64,000 nt of DNA from Kluyvera sichuanensis. GTDB taxonomy: Bacteria; Pseudomonadota; Gammaproteobacteria; Enterobacterales; Enterobacteriaceae. This document shows, piece after piece, positions 63,721 to 64,000 of this stretch. Each line of letters begins with the position of its first letter. Within the stretch, counting starts at the first letter, position 1. The translations under genes were made by a program, and so were the position numbers. The stretch spans positions 372,001 through 436,000 of the forward strand of contig NZ_JABBJF010000001.1 in NCBI RefSeq assembly GCF_014218705.1, given 5' to 3'. The notes under the pieces were generated by a model. The model did not search any database. It worked only from the letters and a program-made list of their open reading frames with translations, and was not told where the DNA came from.

Positions 63721-64000
63721 TTAACTTAACTGATTATTGATGTTGGCAATCTCCTCTCGCCAGCGCTGCTGTAACTGCGGTTTCTGATGTTTCGGCTTAC
63801 GCGCCAGGTCTTCGGCTAATCGCCACTCAAGCTCAATTAAGCGCTCCAGCAGGTCATCTGCCTCCGAGGTGATTTTCTCATCTGGCTCTGCTGTCGTACG
63901 CGGAGCATCAGGGCAGATGCGGTGACGAAGCTGTTCGTACACTTCATCCGCATCGTGCCACTCGCTGAGTCCGTTCTCGTCAATTAACCAGAATCGGTTA
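63721..64000 (-). CDS. Unknown protein, 5' end outside window
   Basis: The frame is open to the right edge (NRFWLIDENGLSEWHDADEV at the visible start) and ends ...IANINNQLS. About 92 residues are seen; the start lies beyond base 64000. The visible part is acidic and then strongly helical (EADDLLERLIELEWRLAEDLARK), suggesting a coiled-coil or helix bundle. No family recognised. A REP terminator follows its stop. Confidence 0.55.
   Translation of the reverse strand, partial: NRFWLIDENGLSEWHDADEVYEQLRHRICPDAPRTTAEPDEKITSEADDLLERLIELEWRLAEDLARKPKHQKPQLQQRWREEIANINNQLS

Overview
The window is a chromosomal segment of an enteric bacterium (Enterobacteriaceae, near Escherichia/Citrobacter/Klebsiella/Enterobacter/Kluyvera). 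The evidence is the near-E. coli protein sequences of TynA, PaaZ-PaaY, PptA, YddH, NhoA, NarUZYWV, YddG, FdnGHI, AraJ and AdhP, the many enterobacterial REP/BIME palindromes, and the GC-rich core codon use. The genus cannot be fixed from what is visible. Gene order mixes E. coli-like blocks (tynA-paa, nhoA/nar, yddG-fdn, adhP) with accessory insertions.

Layout. 1-3.1 kb: an overlapping operon RidA / DUF1028 / M20 deacylase / PhyH-type dioxygenase, apparently a small catabolic pathway. 3.2-9.3 kb: an AT-rich genomic island with a SymE-like toxin, a NucS-like nuclease fused to an EVE/PUA-like domain, a second predicted PD-(D/E)XK protein, an IS3-family element with both ends, and an Mrr-like restriction nuclease. 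This is the best candidate for an undescribed defence system. 9.4-26 kb: a VOC protein, the periplasmic amine oxidase TynA, and the complete phenylacetyl-CoA pathway (paaZ, paaABCDEFGHIJK, paaX, paaY) with PaaX-type half-sites between paaZ and paaA. 26-29.4 kb: LysR regulator, TacAT-type toxin-antitoxin, P-loop NTPase, PptA, YddH.

29.5-36 kb: an ABC importer (ATPase, binding protein, fused permease) behind a structured leader, NhoA, an MBL-fold hydrolase, and an MgtE-type magnesium transporter preceded by an apparent M-box riboswitch. 36.3-44.4 kb: narU-narZYWV, the second respiratory nitrate reductase. 44.6-46.8 kb: the divergent smvR/smvA efflux pair with two operator-like palindromes. 46.8-54 kb: an IclR regulator and a catBCA-benABCD benzoate/catechol cluster in which catB carries an in-frame TGA. 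54-59.8 kb: yddG and fdnGHI; fdnG has the expected selenocysteine TGA plus a SECIS hairpin. 59.8-64 kb: a CcdAB-like toxin-antitoxin, araJ, adhP, a signal-peptide-bearing inorganic pyrophosphatase, and a truncated unknown gene.

The metabolic theme is aromatic catabolism: TynA makes aldehydes that feed phenylacetate, Paa degrades phenylacetyl-CoA, and Ben/Cat turns benzoate into muconate and, if catB worked, into the beta-ketoadipate route, whose thiolase step PaaJ can perform. The second theme is anaerobic nitrate respiration: formate dehydrogenase-N feeds electrons through quinone to nitrate reductase. REP elements are frequent from 3 to 36 kb and at 63.7 kb but I saw none from 36.4 to 63.6 kb; several are placed as terminators.
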